Shown piece by piece: positions 32,297-41,710 of a stretch of DNA of 64,000 nucleotides. How positions within the stretch are numbered: position 1 is the first letter of the stretch; each line of letters begins with the position of its first letter. Made by a program: the position numbers and the translations under genes. This stretch comes from Sarcodiotheca gaudichaudii (lineage: Eukaryota > Rhodophyta > Florideophyceae > Gigartinales > Solieriaceae). The stretch spans positions 124,001-188,000 of the forward strand of contig JAUKVZ010000003.1 in NCBI GenBank assembly GCA_032355985.1. Direction: 5' to 3'. Under the pieces are notes generated by a model. That model saw nothing but the letters and a program-made list of their open reading frames with translations, was not told the DNA's origin and made no database searches.

Positions 32297-33895
32297 CTAA
32301 TGGCGAAAATGCCGGACGCCCGTGACCAGACAGGTCACGCCTCGCGACTCGCAGAGCTCGAACGTCTCCTTGTCGCGCTTGCTGCCCCCCGGATGGACGA
32401 TCAGGGACACCCCCGCGTCAATCAGAAGCTCCGGCCCGTCAGGGAATGGGAAGAAGGCGTCGCTTGCGGCGATCGCCCCCCGCGCCCGATCCCCAGCTTT
32501 CGTGACCGCGATGCGGCAGGCGCCCACGCGATCCACCTGGCCGACGCCGGCGCCGAACAGACGGACCCTGCCCGAATCTCCATCCGGCCCTCCGATGGCG
32601 ATCGCATTACTCGTCTGATGCTTGGCCATGGTCCAGATCATCGACGCCTGGCGAATGGCGTCGTCGCCGGGCTTCGGACCGGCTGCGTGCTCCCACTGCT
32701 CAATCGCCGCGGTGCGCGTGTCACGATCCTGGACGAGCATGCCGCCGGGAACGGACTTGTAATCAAGTTTGCGTGCGCTCGAGCCCGTGCGCTCACCCGT
32801 GGCCAGCAAGCGCACATTGACCCATTTGTCCTTGAGTAGCGCCAGCGCGTCGTCATCGAATGAGGCCGCGATCACGACTTCAAGAAACGCGCCATCGGAG
32901 CAAATGGCCTTGGCCGCATCCAGATCAATCGCGCGATTCACGGCCATGATGCCGCCATACGCCGCGATTGGATCGCCTGCCAGCGCCGCCTCGACTGCGC
33001 CGGCGCCTGTCGGCGCCACTCCGGCGCCGCATGGGTTGTTGTGCTTGATCACCGCGGCGCCGACCTGTGAATCGTCGAGCCTTCGCAGATCCTTGACCAG
33101 CTCCAGAGCGCTGGCGGCGTCTGCGATGTTGTTGTAGCTGAGCACTTTGCCGTGCAGTTGACGCGCCCCGACGACTGTGGGTCCGGTCGAAGATGGATCG
33201 CGATACAGCGCCGCATCCTGATGGGGATTCTCTCCATACCGCAGATCGGACGCTTTGAGATAGTTGATGCGGAGCGTGTCGGGGAAGGCCGCGGGACTGC
33301 GTCGATTCAGGTAGGTCGCGATGGCCGCGTCGTACTCCGCCGTGCGCGCGAATGCGGCGCCGGCGAACTGCGCACGGATTTGACGCGATGTGGCGCCGTC
33401 ATTCTTGTTCAACTCATTGATGACACGGTCGTACTGACGCGGCGCGGTGACGACGGTGACGTATTCAAAGTTCTTGGCGCCAGAGCGAATCATGCTCGGC
33501 CCGCCGATATCGATCTGCTCGATCGCCTCGCGCTGCTCAACACCCGGCGCTGACACCGTGCTTTCGAATGGATACAGATTCACGCAGATCAGATCGATCG
33601 GAACGATGTCATGATCCGTCAGCGCCTTGGCGTGTTCCGGCTCATCGCGGACGGCAAGCAGTGCGCCATGGACGCGCGGGTGCAGCGTTTTGACGCGCCC
33701 CCCCATCATCTCCGGATACTCGGTGACGCTGTCGATCGGAATGACCTCGACGCCCGCTTCCTGCAGGACGCGAGCCGTGCCGCCGGTTGAGACGATCTGG
33801 GCGCCGCGCGACGCCAGCGCCCGGGCGAAGGGCACCAGATCGGTCTTGTCGGACACCGAAAGCAGCGCGCGTTTGATGGGAATCAGATCTGGCAT
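32297..33895 (-). CDS. purH: Bifunctional AICAR transformylase / IMP cyclohydrolase
   Basis: 532 residues, the usual size for both domains. The N-terminal IMP cyclohydrolase shows LLSVSDKTDLVPFARAL, VSTGGTARVLQEAGV, GGRVKTLHPRVHGALLA and CVNLYPF. The C-terminal formyltransferase shows RYGENPHQ, KHNNPCGAG, and DAFFPFPDG ... VHPGGSKRD. It completes purine synthesis to IMP. It lies 37 bases after the propeller lipoprotein on the same strand and could be cotranscribed with it, though no functional link is obvious. Confidence 0.97.
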   Translation of the reverse strand: MPDLIPIKRALLSVSDKTDLVPFARALASRGAQIVSTGGTARVLQEAGVEVIPIDSVTEYPEMMGGRVKTLHPRVHGALLAVRDEPEHAKALTDHDIVPIDLICVNLYPFESTVSAPGVEQREAIEQIDIGGPSMIRSGAKNFEYVTVVTAPRQYDRVINELNKNDGATSRQIRAQFAGAAFARTAEYDAAIATYLNRRSPAAFPDTLRINYLKASDLRYGENPHQDAALYRDPSSTGPTVVGARQLHGKVLSYNNIADAASALELVKDLRRLDDSQVGAAVIKHNNPCGAGVAPTGAGAVEAALAGDPIAAYGGIMAVNRAIDLDAAKAICSDGAFLEVVIAASFDDDALALLKDKWVNVRLLATGERTGSSARKLDYKSVPGGMLVQDRDTRTAAIEQWEHAAGPKPGDDAIRQASMIWTMAKHQTSNAIAIGGPDGDSGRVRLFGAGVGQVDRVGACRIAVTKAGDRARGAIAASDAFFPFPDGPELLIDAGVSLIVHPGGSKRDKETFELCESRGVTCLVTGVRHFRH

Positions 33896-33932
33896 ATGTC
33901 AGTGAGCCTTGCTCGCCTGTTCGGCGCAACGC

Positions 33933-35072
33933 TTAGATGCGCGGGACGAATTTGGCGACAACGCCGCGGCGGGTGATGGTGTAGAGATCGCCGTCGACGA
34001 ACGAGTCCATACGCAGTTGATCGACATCCGGCAGCCAGATGCGCTCCAGCACGTCGCCGCGATCAGGATCCAGCAGTACGGCCGTGCTGCCATCCCAGGC
34101 AATGAGTTTGCCGTCGCGCAGACCGATCACTTCGCCATACACATCCGGCGTCACCCAGATCTCGTCGCCGGTCAGCGCGTTGAAGGCGATCATGCCTCGA
34201 TCAGGCGTCGCGACATAGAGCACGTTGTCATGCACGGAAGGCTGATCCGTCAGCGGACGCTCGCCTCGATATCGCCACAGCATGTCAAAGCCGACGGCGG
34301 AAAACGCGTACACCGACTGATCCATACTGGCGATGTACAGCGCATCAGACGTGCCCACCGGACGATTTCGCAGACCCGCGAAGGTGCGCCCGCGATTCGT
34401 CGATGCGCCCGTCACAGGGTCGAGAATGATCACGTCGCCCTGGCTGCTCACCACTCCGACCAGGTCGCCCACGGGCGCCGGATCGGCGTCAATCGCCGAA
34501 TCAAGCAGATAGCCCCAGCGGCGGAATCCGGTGTGAATGCTGTGGCCCAAGACCTCGCCGGAAGTCGATCCGAAGACTGCCACCTGGCTTCTCACGACCG
34601 GCCTCGTGTTGACGACCATGTCGAGAGCCTGTCGATCAAGCAGCTCGCCGGTGCGAACATCGAGAATGAAGAGCTCCGTATCACTGGCGCTGATGATGCG
34701 ATCATCGACGCGCACATTGCCGAGGGTTCTCGTCAGCTTGCTGGCGACTGAGTTTGACCAGCGATTGGCGCCGGTCGCGCCCTCGATGAGCGTCAGCATG
34801 TTGCCCGAATCCTGCACGAGCACGACATTGCCGGCGATGTCGAAATGCTCAGGCCGCTGCCCGCGCGTGATGACGGGGAACCCGCGCCACACGAGGTTGT
34901 AGCCGAGCTTGCGATACGCCTCGTGATCAATATCCGTCGAGATCTGCTGCGACGAGGATGATGAGGCCTGAGTGACGGTCCTCCCGCCGCTCGAGCATGC
35001 CGCCAGAACGGCGAGCGAAGCGAGCGCGAGGGCTCCTGAGAATCTGATGACTGCATTCACGCTGACACGCAC
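33933..35072 (-). CDS. PQQ-like beta-propeller lipoprotein (BamB-like)
   Basis: Roughly 379 residues. GTG 35072 or GTG 35060 gives a short lipoprotein signal ending LASLAVLAAC-SSGG, where the Cys is the lipid site. The rest is blade-like repeats with WRGFPVI, TGANRWSNSV, TGELLDRQAL, DMLWRYRG, TGDEIWVTPD and DRGDVLERIW, the pattern of a PQQ-type propeller such as BamB, which supports outer-membrane protein assembly. The BamB role is a guess from fold and lipid anchor. Codons before 35072 show no protein character. Confidence 0.78.
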   Translation of the reverse strand: MRVSVNAVIRFSGALALASLAVLAACSSGGRTVTQASSSSSQQISTDIDHEAYRKLGYNLVWRGFPVITRGQRPEHFDIAGNVVLVQDSGNMLTLIEGATGANRWSNSVASKLTRTLGNVRVDDRIISASDTELFILDVRTGELLDRQALDMVVNTRPVVRSQVAVFGSTSGEVLGHSIHTGFRRWGYLLDSAIDADPAPVGDLVGVVSSQGDVIILDPVTGASTNRGRTFAGLRNRPVGTSDALYIASMDQSVYAFSAVGFDMLWRYRGERPLTDQPSVHDNVLYVATPDRGMIAFNALTGDEIWVTPDVYGEVIGLRDGKLIAWDGSTAVLLDPDRGDVLERIWLPDVDQLRMDSFVDGDLYTITRRGVVAKFVPRI

Positions 35073-35233
35073 CTGACCCGCCGAAGCGGATGGGAATCGA
35101 GAATCAAGAAATCGCTGGACATCGCCAGGGCCTCCGCACGCAGGCGGCGAGCGGTTCCCGCGATGTGGACGGAGTATCCGGCCCTCCTGCAGCGCGGTCA
35201 ACCGAGCCGATCCTGCACGCTACCCTTGCCCCA

Positions 35234-35857
35234 ATGTTCACGGGAATCGTGCAGACAACTGGCCGTATCCTGAGTTTCGACCCCGCGCCTGGCGGTCGAC
35301 GCCTCGTCATCGACGCCGGCGACTGGCCCGCCGAGCCGCAGTCGGGAGAGTCCATCTCCGTCAGCGGCGTCTGCCTGACGCTGGTGGTTGGGCCCTCGCC
35401 AGCCCGAGGCGCACCGCTGGCCTTTGATGTCATCGAAGAGACGCTTCGGCGAAGTGCGCTCTCCGATCTTTATCCGGGGGACGCGGTCAATCTCGAGCGC
35501 TCCGTCACGCCCGCCACGCTCATGGGAGGCCACGTCGTGCAGGGGCACGTCGATGGCGTCGGCGAGATTGTGGCCGTCGCCAATGATCCGACCGATTGGC
35601 GCGTGCGCATCCGGCCTCCTGCCGAGCTGCTCGACTGCATCGCGCCCAAGGGTTCGATCGCCATTGATGGCGTCTCTTTGACCGTTGCGAATGTCGATGA
35701 TGACTCGCTGGAGATCGCGCTGATTCCCACCACGCTCGAAGAGACGACGCTCGCGGCCCTCAATCCCGGCGCGCGATGCAACATCGAGACGGACATCCTC
35801 GCGCGCACCATCGTCCACTGGCTGAAGCGCCAGACGATGAGTGAAGGCGATCAATAA
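35234..35857 (+). CDS. ribE: Riboflavin synthase alpha chain
   Basis: 207 residues from ATG 35234, starting MFTGIVQ, the classic family start. The two lumazine-binding repeats are seen as VSGVCLTLV ... RSALSDL ... VNLERS ... MGGHVVQGHVDGVG and then SIAIDGVSLTVANV ... LIPTTLEETTL ... NIETDILARTIVHWL. It dismutates two lumazines to riboflavin. No FMN riboswitch can be seen upstream, and other rib genes are absent. It converges with lpxA, five bases apart. Confidence 0.96.
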   Translation: MFTGIVQTTGRILSFDPAPGGRRLVIDAGDWPAEPQSGESISVSGVCLTLVVGPSPARGAPLAFDVIEETLRRSALSDLYPGDAVNLERSVTPATLMGGHVVQGHVDGVGEIVAVANDPTDWRVRIRPPAELLDCIAPKGSIAIDGVSLTVANVDDDSLEIALIPTTLEETTLAALNPGARCNIETDILARTIVHWLKRQTMSEGDQ

Positions 35858-35862
35858 TCGAA

Positions 35863-36702
35863 TCAGTCTTCGGGTCCGCCACAGATGCCGCGGCGGTACG
35901 GCGGATCCATGACCATCGCATCATCGATGAACTGAAGCAGGCGATTGCCGCCCGAGCCCCAGTCCTGATCGTGCGCGGCTTTGACCGCATCGCCAAACGT
36001 CAACTGCGATCGATACAGGAATCGATAGAGTTCGCGCGTGCGCTTGATTTCGTCATTTGTGAACTTTCCGGATCGGCGCATGCCCACGACGTTCACGCCG
36101 ACGACCGCGTTGCGCTTGCTGGCGATGAGAAATGGTGGCACATGCTGCGACACACCGGAAAGCCCCTGGAACATGACGTATTCGCCCAGATGGACGAACT
36201 GATGCACAACCGTGCAGGAAGACATGTTCACGCCATCGCCGATGACTGTGTGAGCGCCGATGCCTGCATTGTTGACGAGCGTGACGCCACTGCCGACGCG
36301 CGCGTTGTGCGCAACGTGCGCTCCGGCCATCAGGAAGTTGCCGTTGCCGATGCTCGTCGGCCGCTCGGAGCCGACGCTTCGATGCACCGTGACATGCTCG
36401 CGAATGATGTTGTCATCGCCGATGAAAAGCACACCGGGATCGTCGGGATCATCTTTTCGATCCTGCGGGCTGCCGCCAATCACGGAGTAGGGATGCAGTT
36501 CGTTGCGCTCGCCGATCGTCGTATGCGACATGATCATGGAGCCGCGATACAGCTTCGTGCCCGCGCCGATCGTCACGTGCGGCCCGACGTAGCAGTTCGG
36601 GCCGATCTCGACGCCTTCGGCGATGTTCGCCGTCGTGTCGATCTCTGCTCTTGGATCGATGCTTGTTTCGAGTTCAATCACTGGTGAGTCGCTCCAGCCC
36701 AT
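35863..36702 (-). CDS. lpxA: UDP-N-acetylglucosamine acyltransferase
   Basis: 279 residues with the left-handed beta-helix hexapeptide repeats (IDPRAEI, GVEIGPNCYVGPHVTIG). The catalytic His lies in GAHVAHNARVGSGV, and GNGNFLMAGAHVAHN, MSSCTVVHQFVHLGEYVMFQG and SQHVPPFLIASKRNAVVGVN (cited for positions) are LpxA-specific. It attaches the first 3-hydroxyacyl chain to UDP-GlcNAc in lipid A synthesis, so the cell has a lipid A outer membrane. FabZ- and lptB-type genes elsewhere in the window fit this. Confidence 0.94.
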   Translation of the reverse strand: MGWSDSPVIELETSIDPRAEIDTTANIAEGVEIGPNCYVGPHVTIGAGTKLYRGSMIMSHTTIGERNELHPYSVIGGSPQDRKDDPDDPGVLFIGDDNIIREHVTVHRSVGSERPTSIGNGNFLMAGAHVAHNARVGSGVTLVNNAGIGAHTVIGDGVNMSSCTVVHQFVHLGEYVMFQGLSGVSQHVPPFLIASKRNAVVGVNVVGMRRSGKFTNDEIKRTRELYRFLYRSQLTFGDAVKAAHDQDWGSGGNRLLQFIDDAMVMDPPYRRGICGGPED

Positions 36703-36795
36703 GGGCCGGTGAGTGTCCTGTTCTATCAGCGGCCATCGGCCGCCGATTTGGGCAGAAAGTGTAGCCAGCCCCCGGCTCTGCTGAGCAATCCGGCC

Positions 36796-37929
36796 TCAGG
36801 CGAACCTTGAAACCCCCAGGAACGAGGCAGGCAGATCCGTCGAGCCCTTCAGCGCCATATCGGCCAGAGCCTCCCCGATGACCGGACCAAATTTGAAGCC
36901 ATGCCCGCTGAAGCCGCAGGCGACGATCAGTTCCGTCGTTCCCGGGGCGTAATCGAGGATGAAGTGAGAATCCGGAGATGAGGTATAGCGGCAGGTGCGA
37001 ATCGAAAGCAGCGGCCCGGCCGCCTCCGGCGCGTATTGCTCCAATGCCCGTCGCAGCTCCACCTCGTCTTCAGCGCGGGGCTGCTCGGCAGGGTCTTCTG
37101 CTGAGATGACATCGCCGAGTTTGTGATGACCGATCTTCACGCCGGGACATCCGGGCAGCAGCGGGAAGGCGTGAAACAACGAGCCGTCGTCCTGCCCAAC
37201 CGCCCAGACAGGCAGACGACCCACATCAAACTTCGGCGGCTCCTTCGGCCAGAACCATCCGAGAGTCTGACGCGTCACGCGAAGCTCGACACCGGCGTCC
37301 TTCATGATGCCTGCCGCCCAGGGCCCTGCGCAGATGATCAGCTTCCGCGCTCGATACGTGGCGCGATCGGTCCTGACCGAAACACCATCGCCCGTGACAT
37401 CCCACGAAAGCGCCGCTTCATGGCCGTGCGTTTCAGCGCCGTGGCGCATCGCCATCTCAGCGAATGTTGAAACCGCGAGATCCGCAAGCACAAAGCCCGC
37501 AGCAGGCTCGTGCAGCGCGACATGATCGGCAGGAAACGTCAGCTGCGGGTAGCGCGCGCTCAACTCGTCATGGCTGAGCATTTCGTGCGGCAGGCCGTGC
37601 TCCTGCGCCGAAGCGAGCGCGCCGGAGATGAACTCATGGTCCGGACGGCCGGCGTACACACCGCCCGTCGCGTACATCATCTTGCGCCCGCTCTCCTGCT
37701 CAAACTCTTCCCACAGCGTGTAAGCGCGGCGAAGCAGCGGCACGTAATCAGGATGCTCGTAGTAGCACAGTCGGATCATGCGCGACTGACCGTGCGAACT
37801 GCCGCGCGTGTTTGGAATGCCGAACTGCTCCAGCCCCAGCACGCGCACGCCCCGTCTTGCAAGCTGCCACGTCGCAGCCGCGCCCATCACGCCCTGACCG
37901 ATCACGATCACGTCGAAATTGAGCGCCAC
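36796..37929 (-). CDS. Monomeric sarcosine oxidase / N-methyltryptophan oxidase family flavoenzyme
   Basis: 377 residues from GTG 37929 with AAGGGA upstream. The FAD-binding start is DVIVIGQGVMGAAATWQLARRG. SSHGQSRMIRLCYYEHPDYVPL is the family signature. The cysteine that carries flavin covalently in this family is C313 in RTCRYTSSPDSHF. The C-terminal GFSGHGFKFGPVIGEALADM closes the FAD site. It oxidises N-methyl amino acids with release of formaldehyde and peroxide; the exact substrate cannot be read. It lies 49 bases from rho on the same strand. Confidence 0.88.
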   Translation of the reverse strand: MALNFDVIVIGQGVMGAAATWQLARRGVRVLGLEQFGIPNTRGSSHGQSRMIRLCYYEHPDYVPLLRRAYTLWEEFEQESGRKMMYATGGVYAGRPDHEFISGALASAQEHGLPHEMLSHDELSARYPQLTFPADHVALHEPAAGFVLADLAVSTFAEMAMRHGAETHGHEAALSWDVTGDGVSVRTDRATYRARKLIICAGPWAAGIMKDAGVELRVTRQTLGWFWPKEPPKFDVGRLPVWAVGQDDGSLFHAFPLLPGCPGVKIGHHKLGDVISAEDPAEQPRAEDEVELRRALEQYAPEAAGPLLSIRTCRYTSSPDSHFILDYAPGTTELIVACGFSGHGFKFGPVIGEALADMALKGSTDLPASFLGVSRFA

Positions 37930-37978
37930 TTCGATGATCCCTTCTGTGGCTGAACTTCAGGCGAATCCGTTTGATGCG

Positions 37979-39145
37979 CTAGCGCGACGAAGCGCCGACC
38001 ATCGCGGCGTTCGTCGGGAATCGGCTCAGTGCGGCGAGCAACTGCTCAACCTGCTGAGGCGGGGGCATATTCAAAAGCCTGCGGCGGAGGGCCGTGATCG
38101 TGTTCAGTTCCTCGGGTCCGAGCAGCAGATCTTCCTTGCGTGTGCCGCTGGCCGCGAGATTGATCGCCGGGAACAGGCGGCGCTCTGCGATCTTGCGATC
38201 GAGGATGAGCTCCATATTGCCCGTGCCCTTGAACTCTTCGAAAATCACCTGATCGCCCTGACTGCCTGTATCCACGAGGCACGTGGCGATCACCGTCAGC
38301 GATCCCCCCTCCTCCGTGTTGCGCGCAGCGCCGAAGAGTTGCTTGGGAACCGTCAGCGCCTTGGAGTCGAGACCGCCTGAAAGTGTGCGGCCCGAGTTGG
38401 CATGCTTGCGCGAGTTGTTGAACGCGCGACCGATACGCGTCAGCGAGTCGAGCAGGATCACAACATCCTTGCCCGCCTCCACCATGCGCTTGGCCCGATC
38501 CAGCGTGATCATCGCAAGCGCGATGTGATCCTCAACGCCTTGATCGTTGCTTGAAGCAATCACTTCGCACGGCACGTTGCGCCGAAAGTCCGTGACTTCC
38601 TCGGGGCGCTCGTCGATGAGCAGCGCGAAGACATTCAGATCCGTGTGGTTGGTCTGCAGACCATTGGCGATGTTCTTCAGGAGAGTGGTCTTGCCCGCCT
38701 TGGGAGGCGAGACGATCAGGCCGCGCTGCCCCTTGCCGATGGGGCAGAAAAGATCGATCAACCTGCAGGCCGCAGGGCAGTCAGGATGCTCGAGCGTCAA
38801 ACGTGGCTGAGGATCGATGACCGTGAGATCTTCGAACGCCGGTCGATCCGCCAGCGCACCGGGCTCCATGCCTTCGATGGAGAGCACCTGATCGACCACC
38901 GGTCGCGCCGGCCTGCTGCCGCCACCTCCGGCGCCTCCATTGCGGCTTCGCCCGCGTCTGCGGCGACGGGAACGCTTCTCGATCACCTCGACGGTGATCT
39001 CCTGCCCGTTGCGCAATGGATAGCGATCCCCGAACTGAACGGGTACGAATGGGTCGTCGGCGCTTTGGATCAAACCTCCGGCGAACTGCCGGACTCGTCC
39101 CTCGGCGCGCTCAGGCCACTCAAGAATGCCTGTCACTGTCACCAT
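37979..39145 (-). CDS. rho: Transcription termination factor Rho, N-terminally short
   Basis: 388 residues against 419 in E. coli. The cold-shock-like RNA-binding domain starts almost at once (VTGILEWPERAEGRVRQF ... DPFVPVQFGDRYPLRNGQEI), so the usual ~45-residue helical bundle before it is missing. A basic linker RSRRRRRGRSRNGG with Gly follows. The ATPase core is conserved: Walker A SPPKAGKTTLLKNI, Walker B VVILLDSLTRIGRA, LSGGLDSKAL, FFEEFKGTGNMELILDR-type segment and R-finger region SGTRKEDLLL. It ends transcripts at unstructured RNA. ATG at 39145 has no clear ribosome site. Confidence 0.94.
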   Translation of the reverse strand: MVTVTGILEWPERAEGRVRQFAGGLIQSADDPFVPVQFGDRYPLRNGQEITVEVIEKRSRRRRRGRSRNGGAGGGGSRPARPVVDQVLSIEGMEPGALADRPAFEDLTVIDPQPRLTLEHPDCPAACRLIDLFCPIGKGQRGLIVSPPKAGKTTLLKNIANGLQTNHTDLNVFALLIDERPEEVTDFRRNVPCEVIASSNDQGVEDHIALAMITLDRAKRMVEAGKDVVILLDSLTRIGRAFNNSRKHANSGRTLSGGLDSKALTVPKQLFGAARNTEEGGSLTVIATCLVDTGSQGDQVIFEEFKGTGNMELILDRKIAERRLFPAINLAASGTRKEDLLLGPEELNTITALRRRLLNMPPPQQVEQLLAALSRFPTNAAMVGASSR

Positions 39146-39485
39146 GTGTGCTCTGTTGTCGTTCGATCTTCGCCCGCCGGCGGGTCTATGCCGGAGCTTC
39201 CGACCTCTCCCCGAAAGTCATTCGCCAGCGGTGCGTCGCAATTGGAGCAGCCCGGGCGGGGTACGTCAACTCGGGCCGCCTCTGTGGAACGATGGCCCCC
39301 CGATCCATGGGATCCTCAGCGCCCTGGAGGGCCCCTGCGTCGATCCGCTTCCGGGCACGGGAGTCGCTAGCATGGCGAGCCGCGCTTCGGAGCGCATGGA
39401 GTGATCGTGTGCCCGGACGTCGCCTCTTATCGGATCGGGTCTCGCGCCCGCCGCTGATCAGAAGCACTGAGCCGGTTCACCAAGG
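39146..39485. other. Divergent region between rho and ptsI
   Basis: 340 bases between divergent genes. Several short frames here look like shadows. I see no tRNA, riboswitch or strong terminator; it presumably holds both promoters and the rho leader. Confidence 0.4.
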
Positions 39486-41243
39486 ATGGAAGTCTTCAAG
39501 GGCATCCCGGTCTCCGCTGGAGTCGTCATCGGCTCCGTCTTTGTGCTGGACGACGCTCGCCGCCGCATCCCCAGACGCCATATTGGGAAGGCTCAGGTCG
39601 CCCGCGAGCACGAACGGCTCGACGAGGCGCTTGCCGGCTCCATCGCGGAACTCGAGGAAATCCGCGATCGCGCCGAGGAGGAACTGGGGACCGAAGCCGC
39701 GAAGATTTTCGCCTTCCACCTGGGCGTCCTTCGCGATCCCTCATTGACCAAACCCATTCATGACCGGATCGATGAAGAGCTGGTCATGGCCGAACACGCC
39801 GTCTCGATCGAGTTCAGCCGAGTCGCGCAGATGTTCGCCGGGATGACGGACGCCTCATTCCAGACCAAGGTCGACGATGTCTGGGATCTGGATCGTCGCG
39901 TCCTCAAGCATCTCATCGGCGAGCACATGTCCGAGCTCGATCGCCTCGATCACAAGGCGATCATCGTCGCTCGTGATCTGACGCCCAGCCAGGCCGCCAG
40001 CTTCGAACGCGACAAGGTCATCGGCTTCGCCACCGACGCCGGCGGGCGCACAAGCCACACCGCGATCGTCGCCCGCGCCCTCGGCATTCCTGCTGTCGTC
40101 GGACTCGAAACGCTCACCGAGCGGGCGCCGGACAACGCCGCGGTCATCGTCGATGGAGATCGAGGCGTCGTCATCCTGAATCCGGATGAAGAGACGCTCG
40201 AACAGCATCGCACCTACATCGAACGCATGCGGAAGTTTCGCCTGGCGCTCAGCGAGCAGGCCACGCTTCCCAGCGTCACGAAAGATGGCGTCGAGATCGC
40301 ACTGCACGGCAACATCGAGTTCCCGGAGGAAGCATCGGCAGTCGTCGAAAATGGCGGCGACGGCGTCGGTCTCTTCCGCACGGAGTTCATGTATCTCACC
40401 AATCCGCATGAGCCCACGGAAGACGAGCAGTACGAAGCGTACAAGACCTGCCTCGAACGCCTCGACGGCAGGCCGCTCACGATCCGGACGTTTGACCTGG
40501 GCTCAGACAAGCAGACGCAGGAGCGTTCAGAGATTCCCGAACGCAACCCGGCGCTGGGCTGCCGCAGCATCCGCTACTGCCTTCAGAATCTGCCCATGTT
40601 CAAGCGCCAGCTCAGTGCGGCGTTGCGCGCCTCAGCGCTGGGCAAGGTGAAGATCATGTTCCCCCTGGTGACCAATCCTCTGGAGCTGCGTCAGGCGAAG
40701 ATGATCATGGAGGATGTGAAGGAGGATCTCGAAGAGGCGGGGCTTCCCTTCGATCGGGAGATCGAGGTGGGGATCATGGTCGAAACGCCGGCCGCGGCCG
40801 TCATGGCCTCCACATTCGCCCGCGAGGTCGAGTTCTTCTCCATCGGAACCAACGATCTGGTGCAGTACGCACTGGCCGTGGATCGCACGAATGAGCGGGT
40901 CGCAAACCTGTATTCGGCGGCCCATCCGGCGATCCACCGGCTGATTAAGGACGTAGTACGGGCGGGCAGGCGTCATCACGTCCCCGTGTCGGTATGCGGC
41001 GAGGTCGCCGCCGAGGTGGAGTACACGATGTTGCTGCTGGGCCTCGGCCTGCGTAGTCTCTCTGTAACTCCGTCGGCCATCCCCGCGATCAAGCGGGTGG
41101 TCCGATCAGTCGATATTCCGCAATGCGAGCGGCTCGCCCGAAAGGTCGGCTCGTTCGATTCCGAGCGTCAAGTCGCGGCTTTGCTTCGCGATGAGACACG
41201 AACAGTCATCCCCGAGGCGTTCGACGGTCGTTCCGTCGATTAG
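39486..41243 (+). CDS. ptsI: Phosphoenolpyruvate-protein phosphotransferase (enzyme I)
   Basis: 585 residues, the normal size. The start MEVFKGIPVSAGVVIG, the phospho-His in GGRTSHTAIVARALGIPAV, the PEP site GVGLFRTEFMYL and RTFDLGSDKQ, ETPAAAVMAS, FSIGTNDLVQYALAVDR and the catalytic Cys in VSVCGEVAAE are all present. It passes phosphate from PEP to HPr. No HPr or sugar permease is in the window; in many planctomycetes PTS proteins serve regulation rather than sugar import (family knowledge, not shown here). Confidence 0.96.
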   Translation: MEVFKGIPVSAGVVIGSVFVLDDARRRIPRRHIGKAQVAREHERLDEALAGSIAELEEIRDRAEEELGTEAAKIFAFHLGVLRDPSLTKPIHDRIDEELVMAEHAVSIEFSRVAQMFAGMTDASFQTKVDDVWDLDRRVLKHLIGEHMSELDRLDHKAIIVARDLTPSQAASFERDKVIGFATDAGGRTSHTAIVARALGIPAVVGLETLTERAPDNAAVIVDGDRGVVILNPDEETLEQHRTYIERMRKFRLALSEQATLPSVTKDGVEIALHGNIEFPEEASAVVENGGDGVGLFRTEFMYLTNPHEPTEDEQYEAYKTCLERLDGRPLTIRTFDLGSDKQTQERSEIPERNPALGCRSIRYCLQNLPMFKRQLSAALRASALGKVKIMFPLVTNPLELRQAKMIMEDVKEDLEEAGLPFDREIEVGIMVETPAAAVMASTFAREVEFFSIGTNDLVQYALAVDRTNERVANLYSAAHPAIHRLIKDVVRAGRRHHVPVSVCGEVAAEVEYTMLLLGLGLRSLSVTPSAIPAIKRVVRSVDIPQCERLARKVGSFDSERQVAALLRDETRTVIPEAFDGRSVD

Positions 41244-41710
41244 TCCCGCCGGCAACGGCGAGACGCGCCAAAAGGACAGAAACAACCACCGGCGGAGCGC
41301 CAGCAGGCGTCCTGTTCGGTGAGCCGGCACTCGACGCGAACGAAGGCGACTCTCGCCTGCCGATCGCGAAGAACGATGGGTCTTCGGACCCGGGATTGGT
41401 TCGAGCCTCGCTCGAGCAGGCAGCGCCCTGATTGGAAGGCGTCGCCGGCGAGCGGGAGGCGCCCCCGGATACGCTCTGCCTCAGGCAGGCGTAAACCGGA
41501 ACCGGGCGATGGGGCTCAGGGACGAATCCGGCTCTCCAGCAGCAGGAGCACGCGAGCGAGCCCGCCATCACAGTTCAGGCGACGCGTGCGCGACTCGCAG
41601 CCCAACCCGACAACCAACGCATCCGACGAAGGCGCTTTACGCGCCGATGGTGATCGGTCCGGCCACACGGGCAGAGCGCAGCGCGTCCATCATTCCCTCA
41701 AGAGGACATC
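41244..41710. other. Upstream region of the RNase E/G gene
   Basis: 467 bases with no credible gene. It includes a stable UUCG-capped hairpin at 41378-41391 (GGGTC-TTCG-GACCC) and other GC-rich inverted repeats, so it may be a structured 5-prime leader of the RNase gene. RNase E is known to control its own mRNA through leader hairpins in E. coli; the parallel is inference. Confidence 0.4.

Noticed and set aside
35090-35233. FMN riboswitch upstream of ribE
   Set aside because: The conserved RFN-element segments are not visible, and the space is short and shared with the divergent lipoprotein gene.
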